Part shown: one piece after another, positions 1 to 11,511 of the stretch
Layout of the letters: the number at the start of each line of letters is the position of its first letter
How positions within the stretch are numbered: position 1 is the first letter of the stretch
Assembly (NCBI GenBank): GCA_964030785.1
Contig: OZ034969.1
Coordinates: 29,740,901 to 29,804,900, forward strand
Direction: 5' to 3'
DNA: 64,000 nucleotides
Source: Siderastrea siderea
Lineage: Eukaryota; Cnidaria; Anthozoa; Scleractinia; Rhizangiidae
Notes under the pieces: model-generated
Databases searched by the model: none
What the model was told of the DNA's origin: nothing
Seen by the model: only the letters and a program-made list of their open reading frames with translations
Made by a program: the position numbers and the translations under genes

Positions 1-779
1 GTATCTCACACCTCCCTTAACGGGTTTGCAATATGCATTGATTTAAAAAAAAAATCGATTTCAGTGACGCATGCGCAAAAGCAAGACATAGCGGCTAAAA
101 TGCACAGCAAATGATTTGGTAACTTCGTATCGTAACCACTGTGTACATCACAATATTCCTATGGTTATCAGCTTGACGAGAAACTAATGGTAAAAATAGC
201 CTTGATAAGTGCTTTGAAGTAAGACCAGTCTTACAGTCAACGCGCTTCACGCATGAACGATCCTGGAATGAAGATTGCATTCTTCACGTGTTCATTGCTT
301 TCTTTAATTGGATAAACGTATTGTTGTAGATAGATTGAAAGATAACGATTTTTTTTCGATGAACGAAATCGATTCTTCGAAAGTTCACACGTAACATCAT
401 AAATCGTCTACATGGCGCACTTGGAAGAAGTGCTAATCAATTACTTCAGGGATGTCATCCGTTATCAAGGATCTTTACCTCCACAAGAAAATGGTTAAGT
501 CGTCGCGTGGACTGAATAGTGTCGGACGATTTTATGAACAGCTCCTTTTGGCACTCTCGTGTTCCGTGGAATATCTGACAACCCCAATCCAACATTGAAA
601 AGGTTAACGATTTCGTTCCTTGCATTAGAAGGCAAAGGTTTACTCGTTCCTTGTCTATCAACTTTATTGGTCTCAAAATTTACAATAATAATTAAAAAGG
701 ACCAAAAAGGAATTGCGCGAACGGGAAAATAATGTTACCCATGCGAGGCGCAACCCTAAAAAACTAGTATGGTGATAAA
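1..779. other. AT-rich flank without a supported gene
   Basis: No convincing coding region is visible. The stretch holds one arm of an inverted repeat (232-262). Around 620-650 there is a short sequence, with the core TTGCATTAGAAGGCAAAGG, that recurs near 3,672 inside the 5' end of the retrotransposon ORF. This suggests a fragment of the same retroelement family. Short open frames here have no recognisable domain. Confidence 0.5.
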
Positions 780-900
780 AATCTTAAATTTAAAAAAAAA
801 TACAATAAATCTAATTAATTACTTATAGTTAAAAATTATAGTTAAAAATCTAATTATTACTTATAACTATAGTTAAAAAACAAGATGCAGATAATATTAG
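780..900 (-). repeat. AT-rich 3' tail repeats of the non-LTR element
   Basis: Imperfect repetitions of the motif AACTATAGTTATAAGTAATAATTAG (shown here only as a composite of its variants) lie downstream of the minus-strand reverse transcriptase ORF. CR1/L2-type non-LTR elements commonly end in short tandem 3' repeats rather than poly(A), so this is a plausible 3' terminus. The exact end cannot be fixed without other copies. Confidence 0.4.
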
Positions 901-1080
901 TCTCAAAAAATTAAGAGCGGTGGCAAGGGCAGTTTCGGAAGAGGAACCAGGTGCAGGGCATGTCAATATCATAGGTAGTGTCCAGTAAAGTAAAATAAGT
1001 GGCGCGCAGAAAATATTTGAATAAACTTAAGCTAGAAAATTTGTCGTGAGGGGCGAGATTACAGATAGTGTTCCAAGGTT

Positions 1081-3732
1081 TTACAATTCTATTGAAAAAA
1101 GAAGCTTGAAAAGTTGCGGTTTTACAGTAAGCAGGTTTAAGTACGAGGGTGGGGTTCTTAGAGCGGGACCGGCCATGCGTGACAAAAGTAACATATCATC
1201 AATATTTAGGTCAGTATATCCAGAAATACAGTTATAGAGAAATAAAAGATCTCTCAGTTCCCTGTCGTATGCTAGTGGTAGCAAGCGAAGAGTCAGCAGT
1301 CGTTGTTTGTAGGACATCTCGCCGATTCTAGTTCTTAGTATCCAGCGAGTGGCGCGCCTCTGGACTCTTTCTAGGATCGTTCTCAAATTGACACTAGCAG
1401 GAGACCAAACTTCCGTGGCATATGTAAGCTGTGACTTCACGAGAGATAGATAAAGTGTCCGCCTTACTTTGATGTCGGTCATAAGTGGGCAAGTTCTCTT
1501 TAAGAGTCCCAGCATTCTATTAGCCTTGAGTACAATATGCATTACGTGCGAGTCCCACGTTAGATTTCTAGTAATGGTTACACCAAGGTCTTTTTCTTCC
1601 TGAACGCGTTTTATGTTTACATCGCCAAGGTGATATTCATGATTTACAGGTGTTTTCTTTCGCGTGATTGTTAGCACTTTGCATTTGGAGGCGTTGAACT
1701 TCATGTTTGATTCGCGGCTCCAGGTGTTTAAACTTGTCAGATCCTGCTGGAGAATAGCACAGTCCTTCACTGACAAGATAGTACGGTGCAACTTGGTATC
1801 ATCAGCATACAGAGCGGTGATGGTTTGCTCATGGATGACATCAGGGAGGTCATTGATAAATATGACAAAGAGGAGTGGGCCGACAAGACTACCCTGGGGT
1901 ACACCGGAAGTGACCGGTAGACGCTCAGAGGCAGTGCCTTCAATCACAACTCCCTGCGATCTGTCCTTTAGGTAGTCAGAAAACCAATCTATCAGTTGGC
2001 CTGTGACACCGTACCATTTCAACTTTTCAATAAGAATGACGTGATCAACTGTATCAAAAGCCTTGGCAAAATCAAGGTACAAAATATCCGTCTGTTTGTT
2101 TTTGTCGAGTGCCTCCCCAATTGAATGGAGTACGGATAAAAGTTGCGAAGAGCATGAACGGGAACGCATGAATCCGTGTTGTAAGGATGTAATTGATTGC
2201 GAGACATGGGAATAAAGTCTGTTACAAACGCAGCGTTCCATAACTTTACTCACAATTGGTAGAAGTGAGATTGGTCTATAATTTTCAGCTGGCTCTAAAA
2301 GATCTTTTTTATGAACTGGAGTAACATCAGCTGACTTCCATTCAGATGGAAACCGCCCAGTACGCAGAGAATGATTGAATAGGGCACAAAGACTTGGCGC
2401 GATCTGCTCACTGCACTCTTTAAGAATACGCGCAGGAATTCCATCGGGGCCAGTGGCTTTTGACGGATCCAAAATAGACAAACAATGTCTCACCTCGTTG
2501 AGAGATAGTGTGATCTCAGAAATTTCCATATTCATTCTCATGGGATACATTTGCAAACTGCGTGCTTTCTCCTGCTTGGATGATGTGAACACAGAGCAGA
2601 AATAAGCATTAAAGAGCTCAGCCTTTTCGGCTGCAGTTTTTGCTGATTTCCCGTCGAAGGTGATCTCAGTATTCGAGCCCGATCGATGGTGTAGGATAGC
2701 TTTGTGATAGTTCCAAAATAATTTAGGGTTTTCCTTTAAAGAGCCTTCAATTTTAAGGAGATAGTCGCGATGTTTTTGTCGGACAAGTTTCTTGATTTCA
2801 TTGCTTAGAGATCTTAGTTTTAACTTCCGTTCCACGGTTTTGTTTTCACGATATTTCCTCAGGGCACGGTACTTTCTGCGTAATGCAAGCTTAACTTCCC
2901 TGTCTATCCAAGGGGGAGAGTTGGTGTCCCTAATGGTCTTCATTGGGACACATTCAGCAACTGTTGCTAAAAATAAGTCTTTCCACTGAGACCAATAGAT
3001 GTCAACATCATCGGAGTGCGACATATCAGAAGGTAGCAGCTGTAGGCGACTTCGCAGATCGTCAAAATCTGCCCTTTTGTAGTCGTACGTTTTACGAGGC
3101 ACACGCTTTGATCGCTTGAATTTCAATCGGATGAAAAAGTCCACCAAATAATGGTCAGAAGGAAATTCATTTTGCGAAGGAGAAGTTGTAGAAACATGGT
3201 CTATGACTTCGGAGAAGTTACATAGAAGCAGATCAAGTTTGTTTCCAGCAATATGTGTTGGACCTTTGATAAACTGACGGAGAAAATTATCCTCCATAAG
3301 GACAGAAAGAGCTTCCTCTTCCGCCGTTCCGCCCAAGTTAGTTGAGGTAGACTCGTCCAGTGACCATTTGATTGTTGGAAGATTGAAATCGCCAACTAAG
3401 ACCATACAGGCCGTTTCGGAATTTTGTTGAAGAGATTGGTTCAGCAGATTCAGATCGTCAGGACCAGGATCTGGATGATAAAATGTGTAGAGGATAGCTG
3501 GTTTAGAGCTATCCTTAAACAGCTCAACAGCTACAAGTTCGATTTGATCTCTCTCTAGGTCAAAGCGGCGGTTAGACTGGATGTCAATTTTAACAGCAAT
3601 CAGCACTCCACCTCCGGTCTTTCCTGTTCTGTCCTTACGATAGATGTTATACCCAGTAAGTATTTCATTTCTTGCATTAGAAGGCAAAGGTTTACCAGGA
3701 TCGTAAAAGCCCCCAAGCGAATTTCCTGCCAT
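1081..3732 (-). CDS. Non-LTR retrotransposon endonuclease/reverse transcriptase (CR1/L2/Jockey-like)
   Basis: An 883-residue open frame copies element RNA into DNA at a nicked target. The first 200 residues are the C-terminal part of an APE-type endonuclease: GDFNLP, and SDH in FPSDHYLVDF. The start of that domain, with its first catalytic residues, is missing from the open frame, so the element is probably 5'-truncated or its true start lies upstream in a degraded part. The reverse transcriptase follows. NYRPISLLP, QHGFMRSRSC, LDFAKAFDTVDH, SGVPQGSLVGPLLF and the catalytic LYADDTKL box appear in the usual order. No frameshift or internal stop is present, so the copy is young. No ORF1 (gag-like) is seen next to it. 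Clade assignment (CR1 or L2 rather than Jockey) is tentative. Confidence 0.9.
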   Translation of the reverse strand: MAGNSLGGFYDPGKPLPSNARNEILTGYNIYRKDRTGKTGGGVLIAVKIDIQSNRRFDLERDQIELVAVELFKDSSKPAILYTFYHPDPGPDDLNLLNQSLQQNSETACMVLVGDFNLPTIKWSLDESTSTNLGGTAEEEALSVLMEDNFLRQFIKGPTHIAGNKLDLLLCNFSEVIDHVSTTSPSQNEFPSDHYLVDFFIRLKFKRSKRVPRKTYDYKRADFDDLRSRLQLLPSDMSHSDDVDIYWSQWKDLFLATVAECVPMKTIRDTNSPPWIDREVKLALRRKYRALRKYRENKTVERKLKLRSLSNEIKKLVRQKHRDYLLKIEGSLKENPKLFWNYHKAILHHRSGSNTEITFDGKSAKTAAEKAELFNAYFCSVFTSSKQEKARSLQMYPMRMNMEISEITLSLNEVRHCLSILDPSKATGPDGIPARILKECSEQIAPSLCALFNHSLRTGRFPSEWKSADVTPVHKKDLLEPAENYRPISLLPIVSKVMERCVCNRLYSHVSQSITSLQHGFMRSRSCSSQLLSVLHSIGEALDKNKQTDILYLDFAKAFDTVDHVILIEKLKWYGVTGQLIDWFSDYLKDRSQGVVIEGTASERLPVTSGVPQGSLVGPLLFVIFINDLPDVIHEQTITALYADDTKLHRTILSVKDCAILQQDLTSLNTWSRESNMKFNASKCKVLTITRKKTPVNHEYHLGDVNIKRVQEEKDLGVTITRNLTWDSHVMHIVLKANRMLGLLKRTCPLMTDIKVRRTLYLSLVKSQLTYATEVWSPASVNLRTILERVQRRATRWILRTRIGEMSYKQRLLTLRLLPLAYDRELRDLLFLYNCISGYTDLNIDDMLLLSRMAGPALRTPPSYLNLLTVKPQLFKLLFSIEL

Positions 3733-4466
3733 TTGGCGTTAGGAAACCAATGTACACCGCAACACACCGCGGCGAAAACCGTTACAGGTATAAAATTGTG
3801 GCGGTTGTTGTTTATATTTTCTGCGGGTTTCCGATTAAGCCACGAAACCTCCAGTCAAAGAATAAGTTGCCTTGTTAAAATTAGAGACTCCTTTGTATTT
3901 TCTTTCTAAGGATTACTGTTGTCGATTTTCTGTTTACGGGTTATTTTTGTCGGCTTTATGTTGTCGCAATTTTTTTGCGCCGGGCTTGAAAACAATAAAA
4001 ATATCACGCGTGACATACCGGAAAATTGAGCTAAAAAAACTAACTTTTGAGTTCTGTTCGGAAAGTTTGAATTATTATTACGATGTTACAAAAAAAAATT
4101 TCGAATAACTAAAATAGTGTTTCGAATATAGAATCCAAGTTTCAAAGAATCGCTAAATTTTTCGAAGAATGAAGTCGAAGAATGAAGTAATCGATGAATA
4201 TTTGAAGTTGAGCGTTCATGCGTGAAGCGCGTCGACTGTAAATTACATTGCATCTCAGTGCATACTTTTGTATCAGACTGGGCTGAGCAGTAACAATTCC
4301 ACCTTTACTTTAAACAGACTACTTTGTATTAATTTCATTTAATGATGGGAACTAGAATTACGCCTTTGGGGATTGGGTCGAGCATGGACCACGAGTAGAC
4401 GTACTTTCGTTAGCTCCGTAGAGTTCATCGATTATTTCCTATAACTGGAGATGCCGGAGATGTTGT

Positions 4467-4640
4467 ATGGCTGAAACAAATAAAGGAAAGACCTGGAGAG
4501 GTAATTCTTCATCCTCAGAAGAATCTGTTTCGCCGTCTGAAAAAAAAGCCAAGGTTGTTACACAGATGACATGGGCGTTCCTGCCTTTACGCGAAATACG
4601 CAACTGCGTACCAGAATTTTCGTTAATATTATTTTTCTAA
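4467..4640 (+). CDS. Short hypothetical ORF, Ser/Glu/Lys-rich (57 aa)
   Basis: A small ATG-initiated frame begins MAETNKGKTW and continues with a Ser/Glu/Lys stretch ending in SEKKAKVVTQ. Coral retroelement ORF1 proteins and nuclear proteins often begin in this way, but no domain is present. It might be a first exon or a retroelement ORF1 fragment. Expression is unsupported. Confidence 0.2.
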   Translation: MAETNKGKTWRGNSSSSEESVSPSEKKAKVVTQMTWAFLPLREIRNCVPEFSLILFF

Positions 4641-6602
4641 ATTTAACAGTTTATAGTACAGTAGAAATAGAAAATTCGTATAGAGGAAGTGATAAAGGTA
4701 AAGTTGTGCAATTTCGATACTGACAGTTTCTTCATCACTGTTGCGGAATAATGCGCCTGGGCGTATTGCATTATCTCTTCCAGTCCAAGAATCCATTTAT
4801 AGCACGACTTATTGGCTGTGGGTGCACTCAATGTTAGTTCAGTGTCTATCAAGCAGTTTTTATATCAAGCATTTCTATCAATATCATGTCTATCAAGCAT
4901 TTTTGCACTTTGCATCACAAGACACGTCTTGTCCAACACAGTTACCTTATCCAATATGCTCTGACGATCGAGAGAACATCAACCTCGTAGAAGTAACAAA
5001 GGAAGTGGTAAATGTAACGACAGATTAAAAGAAACGACCCTATGCTTTGGGACAAACTTTATTTCAATTATTTGGGCGCAGAGGAAATGGCAGCCGATTG
5101 TGACATGGAACCCAGAATGCCGCGCTTATGTGTAGTACAACGTCACCGCATACAGCAGATACATAACCCCAAGCAGTATTACCGCTGATTAGCCCGATTC
5201 TTCTAACCGTTTTGCGAATCACGGCTCCGCCGTCAAATTACTCGCGCGTATAACTCAATCATTGAGCCTGCTCGCAAGGTTGCACAGCTGTTTGCTTGTT
5301 GCTGTGCCACAAAAACCAATTTCTTGGTCAATATCTGTTGCTCACATGTATCTCCACCAGCAAAGTAGTACTTGATACGATCTACAACACTTACGAGCGC
5401 GATCTTTCCGATAAAGTGACCTACGACAAAGAAGATCTTAGATGGAAGGCAAAGAGGGCGCGTGCTGCCGAACAAAATGGATTAGTGCAGACCATGGAAA
5501 CCACCAACAGTTCTCGCTATTCTTCTTACAATGCCTGTGTCTACTGCAACGCCAGGGCGGTGATTTAGTACTGTGCACAGAATCCAACCTACAAGCTCTG
5601 AACCATGAGAACTGAGCGGCTCTCTTCACTGGCTCTCACTCTGATGAACACCAAAAGTGTAGTGCGAGAATTTTACGCTAAGAAAAACAGCAACTTTTTC
5701 TTTTTAATTGTAACTACTTCGTGTCAGGAGTAAATGAGAGAACTTGTTTTATTGTCCCATCAGAAACACTATTAAACCCCTTTAAGTTTACTAGCGTACT
5801 TTGGAAAACCGACTGCGTGCAGTTGTCTTACACAGGAAATCAAAATACTGCTGGAAAGTGTAATAAGCTCAAGTCGATATGTAAGAACAAGAATACCACA
5901 GAAATAATGAAATGGCTTTCTGACTGTAATTGTAATGATAAGGGTAATTATCTTTCCTTCCCTTTGGCTAAGTGTCGGACTGGCTCCTGGACTGGCCTTA
6001 TGCGTATTGTCAAAAATTGCCTTGGAACGCCCCTGCGTATGGCCGTTATCCAACGGGAAGTTTCCGTTGCCAACTAGCACAAAACATGCGCATGTCATCG
6101 CCTTCCCTGCCAAAGATCGAGATTCACAAGATGATGATAATTTTTAGGGAACATTTGATGTTCGGAAGCCCCCTGTTTCTATTTCATAAACACTGATATT
6201 TAAAACCTGAAAATACATCATTCTAAACCAGTACATTATTAAGCTGACATTAAGGCATTTTACAAAATTTTAACTACGAATTTGAACTATGGTGGCTACT
6301 GTTACTTGTCGACATTTTCCGTCGGGAAAACAAATTTAATAAATGTGACCGATCCTACCCGAGAAATATTATTGTCTGGAGCTTGGACATGTCAAGAGAG
6401 TTTCCTTGACAGTTGGATTACACCCCATGTTGCGAAACCAGTTATAAAAACATCCCGCTTTTTCTTCGCTTTTTTGTCACATTTCTTCGATTCTTGGTGT
6501 TGCAGTAACGCGGAAAATGTGAACAGATTTATAATCAAATATGGGCTTCCGTGGGTTCTAAATGTAATTCTTTGAAAACTGATCAGGTTTTTAAAAACGA
6601 AC
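4641..6602. other. Intergenic sequence, nothing firmly supported
   Basis: Several open frames of 60-120 codons occur on both strands (for example around 5,296-5,568 and 5,772-6,113), but they overlap one another on opposite strands and none shows a recognisable domain or exon structure. Confidence 0.4.
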
Positions 6603-6911
6603 TGGGATGTTCAAGTGCTATTCACTATCTCATCCCACCCCCACTCGCTATTTTTTGGAGCGATTTCCAGGTGTAAAAAGAACTAATGTCCACTTGCAAT
6701 TCGTATCTTTAAAACGGTTAAATTCGGTTAGATTTTTCTTCTTTCCATTTATTATGTTTTACTTATTAAAAAAATGGAATGTCCACGTGCTATTCACTAT
6801 CTCACCCCACCTCCCTCCCCGCTCGCTATTTTTTGTGGCGATGTCCACGTATAAAAAGATCTAATGCCCATGTCCAATTCGAATCTTTAAAACAGTTAAA
6901 TTCGGTTTAAT
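6603..6911 (+). repeat. Tandem duplication, unit about 170 bp
   Basis: Sequence at 6,603-6,735 recurs at 6,773-6,911 with moderate divergence. Shared blocks include GTGCTATTCACTATCTCA, CTCGCTATTTTTT and CTTTAAAACGGTTAAATTCGG. No coding potential is evident. Confidence 0.6.
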
Positions 6912-6952
6912 TTTTCTCTATTAATTAAAAAAATTGGGACAAATTTGTTATC

Positions 6953-7018
6953 CTCGACCCTCGACATGGTACCTTCCACCCTCGACATTAAACCCTCAAC
7001 CCTCGACCCTCGACAAAT
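6953..7018 (+). repeat. Short CCTCGACC-type repeat
   Basis: Imperfect reiterations of CCCTCGAC are separated by short spacers. It looks like a degenerate low-order tandem repeat with no function assigned. Confidence 0.5.
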
Positions 7019-7470
7019 AGATAGACTCCCCTTGGAATGCAAAACAAAATCCTGCTAAAAAAACCCAGTCGGACCAAAATTGGGAGAACAATCATCGGGA
7101 TAGTAGGCCACAGGCTGAAAAGTCAAACTGACACTAGAACAAAGCAACAGGATAAAATTTTCAAATTAAATCTAAAACGGAAACCTCAGTTAAGGTCAAC
7201 TAATGATTGTCTACATATTACTGAGTGATATAAATCGAGGCCACAACAAGAGGTGAAAGAAACAAGTGTGTTAGATAATACATCGTTTTCACTGTCATGC
7301 CTTAAAAAAATAAATTTGAGACCGTTCAATGAAAGAAGCCAAGAAAATGAAATGATATAAAAGACTAATACATAAGCAACTTCTCCAAGTCTCAAGTCTG
7401 TGTAGTATACCGTTTCTGAGTTATTTGCCCAAATGTTTCATGCAGCTTTATAGACATTTGTATCGAGACG

Positions 7471-7505
7471 CCATATTTGTGTACCTCGAAGGTACACCAA
7501 TATGG
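7471..7505. repeat. Near-perfect 35-bp palindrome
   Basis: Fifteen bases on each side (beginning CCATATT and ending AATATGG) are complementary with one mismatch, around a short TCGAA centre. It would form a strong hairpin. It may be the centre of a dispersed element or a transcription-factor site. Confidence 0.55.
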
Positions 7506-10189
7506 CGGCCGGAAATCAACAAGAACATCTGGAATTGACTTCTGCGATGAAAGTACTTTCTTTTCGCTCACGAGCTAGTATACATGCGCATAAACACATC
7601 TCCTAATACTTGAAATGTTTAAACTACTGAAATTCATAAGGAGAGACTTTTTTTTAACCAGACACCTTTGTCGCGGCCACTATCTTGGTGTCACGCAAGG
7701 TGAAAATTCGGAAATTCAAAATGCTGTATTTTCAAAAAGAAAGACGGTACGGGACCGGAAACTTGTAGAAAGATTTATTTCTAGATCATCTTCAACCTGG
7801 TTTAGATAAAACTTCAGAAGACCTCGCGATTTTGATTGTAGGATTTGAAGACGTCACGGTAAAAACCATCCATAATTTAAGGAGAGGACAGCCATAGGCA
7901 CTTCCAGTTGCACAAGCTTGTTTATGCAAAATGAAGACCGAAAGAGGACAAAGGACATATGTTCCTGTATATGACAAAACCGAGAAAAAAATCATTTCCT
8001 TGTCGACTGGAAAATCTGTGGATATGACTGATATAAATCATGGACTAAAACTTAACCGTATTATAGAAAGGGAAAACAGGTTTCAAAACCTACAGACACG
8101 CTTGAATGAACAAACTAATTATGCAAATTGGAGACTAACGCTTCAAGATTATGCTGAGTTTTGTTTCACGCACCTATCACGCGGACTTCAAATCACACAT
8201 GCCTCACAATTAGCCAAAACTGGTCAAAATTAGCCACAATGTTGCTGAACATAATGACAACCATGGAAGTTCCATCCACAAGATTACGCACTTCTTCACT
8301 TAGCCTCCAATTACTTTATGCAAAATGAGGTCACCTTCTTCACAATTAAAATACCTTAAACACGTCCCTATAAGTTTCAAATTACCAAACAAAGCTGTTT
8401 TAAAAACCTTGAAAAGTTCAATCAAATTTATCCACATCAAGCACAGCTTGCTCAAAGATACATAAACAAACTCAAACTCTTTATAACTCAAATACTGACC
8501 ACTACTCGCATTACGCTTATCATAAAAGAACAAATTCAATTACAGTTTCTCGTCAGCAAGTCTATTTTTGGGACGAGGTTGTTTTTGTCCCGTTCCACCG
8601 TTGTCCCCGGCAAAGTTCAATATTACCTGTCCTTACAACAGTTTTTGGAAATTACCATCAATTCCACCACCAAGCCTTTACTCAAAATATAATATCCGAG
8701 AGGAAAAAGTAGAAAAGCGCATTTGTGCTGATCTTATCCGTCCCCATGTACATTCAACATGGCCGATAAGTTTACCCTTGTATGACCTTCAGCTTCAACA
8801 GATTTGACTGTACATCGCGCGACCTAAAGATAAAAAATGAATTAATTTTTAGCTACGTGCCAACTGAAATAGCGAAACATCGGAAAATATCTCGTGACTT
8901 GAATTCTTAAATAGCAAGGCAGCTATTTTAATGTTTTCATTTTCAGAAAGAATTTACTCTGAGATCTTTCATGTTCTTAAAGTTTATATTTAATAATAGT
9001 TTATTGTCGGAATTTGCATGTTTTGTCTTTTTTCCAATTAACTCTCGTTATTGACGTGTCTAGTTTCCTTACGAAAACCGTGCAATGAACTTAGGGTATT
9101 TCCCATTGACAACAAAACCCTTCTCTTTTTACTTGAAAATTGTGTTCGTATCCGTGTCACGCAGTATTAAAACGGCGTGACCTCCGCGCACCGAAAAAAC
9201 AGAAACGCGCTGAAAATAGCAAGAATACGTCCTGATTTCAGAACGATTCGTGACCCCAGATAAAAGAGGAAATAGTACAAAATTTTCGTTTCCTGGAAGA
9301 AATTTCTGTTCGTTTTGGAGTGCTAGCCATAAATGACTATTTTTTACCAACTGTGGAACTTTACAAATTTTCACGTTCTTGTCTGTCTTTTCTAAAGAAT
9401 CGTTAAAAAAGTAGGGTTATTCCCAAGTGCTCGCAGACCATTCATTAAAACAGGTTTTACTCGAATATAAAACAGCAAGTGTTAAGGTATTGCGAAATTT
9501 CTGGGAGCGAGAGTGGTCTTGTGACTATTTCATTTTCTCCGTAGACCGCGTGACCTTGCTATTTCGGGGAATCCCCGAGTTTACATTGATTAGTTATGAG
9601 TTCCGGTACCCTACTCGTATTTATATATCCGTTGTCAACGAAAATTTCTCATATTACCGCAGCCTACAAAAGAAGCTAAACGGCGATCAAGTTCGAAACA
9701 AAACTGTGTGAAGATGTCGATTATAGAAATGTTCAGGGAGACGAGAAAGGTATGAGGAACTAAACAATGATTGTTTACATTATCGAGTATAATTTTCGAA
9801 TGATGTTGCGGATCCCACGCGGCTCGCGTTGACCGTGTTGGGCGTTCAAGTTGACAACCATCCTTAGAGATCTAGGTGCAGATTTAGCAAGGGAAACAGC
9901 GAAAAGAGGCAAACTCAATTCAATTACAAAACTACAAAAATAGCAATGCTAGAAATCCTAAAACCGGAACTTGCCAGTCCAAAGGCCTAGTTCTGCTTGG
10001 ATGACTGCAAAATCTAAATGGGATCAGTCATTTTGGCGTTTTTGCTAACAGTCTCGTTTGCCTCCTAACAGAGCGAATCGAGGCTAACCTGTTACCTTGG
10101 AAATACGGAAAGCCCGAAATTCATTAGGTCATGCGTTAGAGAAAACCAACGGATAAGTGATGGAACTCTCCTGAGGGCGAAGAAGAAAG
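7506..10189. other. Intergenic sequence, nothing firmly supported
   Basis: An open frame at 7,931-8,233 (plus; 100 codons, Lys/Arg-rich, no known domain) and one at 8,300-8,539 (minus) are the longest here. Neither has clear splice context or a recognisable family. AT-rich sequence without repeats of note. Confidence 0.35.
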
Positions 10190-10255
10190 ATGTCAAAGAT
10201 GGTTCAATTCGCATTCCAGTGGACTTTACAGGAACCCATTTCAACCATACAACAG
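10190..10255 (+). CDS. Possible first exon of the host gene at 11.5-12.6 kb
   Basis: A short ATG-led segment (MSKMVQFAFQW...) ends at CAACAG followed by GTATT, a plausible 5' splice site. It ends in phase 0, whereas the next good exon (11,512) starts with two bases of a split codon. At least one further exon would therefore be needed, or this segment is not part of the gene. Weak evidence. Confidence 0.15.
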
Positions 10256-10624
10256 GTATTAAATGTTAAAATGATGTGCACAAAGAATCGCAAGAAATGA
10301 TGCAGTTTTAATTTGAATTCTATTTCATAGTTCGGAAAACAGCTCACTACAAAAAGAAATTATAAAGAACGTGACTGGATTTTCTAAAATTACTTTTTGA
10401 AACTGAACTGATCCCCCCCCCCCCTCAAAAAAAAGGACTCCAACACTAGCATCAAGTATTTTAACATTGTTTTGAAGAATACATGAAATCATGTGACATC
10501 AAACGACGGATTATTTCAATTCCAAGAAGCTGACAACAAAGCACATGTTTTGAAGTATCCAATTTCGTTCAGTGTAAAATCACTTCCTAAGTGGATATTT
10601 ACAGGTTAAGTGAATTGAAATTAC

Positions 10625-10960
10625 GTGCAAGATGTGCAAGGGCGTGACGCAACCCTATTGGTTAAATTGCTTTTTAATCACGTGCAATCAGATATTACTC
10701 ATTGCCCATGTACCGCACGAGTTTTGTTAAAGCTCAGAACTCAAGCCTTTCCTTTGGAAACGATTCCATCAAATGTAAGACAACTACGACACGACTTAAA
10801 AGTAAACAGTTTCGCACAACGACACTTCTCGGGTCTTCTCACTTGCATCAGCCAAGAAGCTCTAGAAATCCACGACAGATTGGCATTTGATGACGAAACT
10901 ACTGAGCCGTGTAATGAGATGTTAGGGGCATTGATACCCCAAACTACTAGAGAGATTTAA
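10625..10960 (+). CDS. Hypothetical ORF between candidate exons (111 aa)
   Basis: An open frame rich in Leu, Arg and Thr with no recognised domain. It lies between the possible first exon and the better-supported exons at 11,512-12,573, and ends in a stop, so it would have to be spliced out or be unrelated. A homopolymer C run follows at about 10,981. Confidence 0.15.
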   Translation: MQDVQGRDATLLVKLLFNHVQSDITHCPCTARVLLKLRTQAFPLETIPSNVRQLRHDLKVNSFAQRHFSGLLTCISQEALEIHDRLAFDDETTEPCNEMLGALIPQTTREI

Positions 10961-11511
10961 TAAGCTTGCCTGGTTTGTATCCCCCCCCCCCCCCATTAAA
11001 ATATAATCCTTTTTACGTCCCCTTTACTAATCCAAGGATAATGGCAAAGTAAACATTGGAGCGATTTCTTAAATTTCTGTTTGGAAATGTGTCAGGATGC
11101 GAAGGGTGCCATTTCAATAATTGCACTGAAGTATTTCATCCCCATACCCTTGGGTGCAAAAAGGGTGTGTGTGTGTTGGGGGGGGGGGCGGTACAGGGGG
11201 TCCAAACATCTTGTTACCCTACCCTCCAATGCCGGTTCCTGCCCCATTTTTCTTGGCTCCTAGCTGCATCTTTGCCCCTTTCAATCGCAAAATGCCATGC
11301 AATGTTGTATAATTAATCATATTTCTCCCGCTTTCTGCCACCTTGGGAATCCCGATTATCATCCCCTGCAAAAAAATGCACTGTCTAAACTTAGGCAAAG
11401 TGCTAGGACCAGTATGATTGTTTTGAAAATCCTCATGTCATGAAATTATTAGCTGTTGTACATTTTTCTAACATAAATAACATTTACTAATTTTACTTCT
11501 TTTGTTTTCAG

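Larger units (their letters stand above)
232..4241. repeat. Inverted repeat pair flanking the retroelement
   Basis: Two arms of about 30 bp, at 232-262 and 4,205-4,241, are near-perfect reverse complements, sharing the core CGCGCTTCACGCATGAACG. Similarity decays outside the core into TTCG-rich sequence on both sides. The arms bracket the reverse transcriptase ORF. They could be remnants of a DNA transposon or foldback element into which the retroelement inserted. No target duplication was found. Confidence 0.4.
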
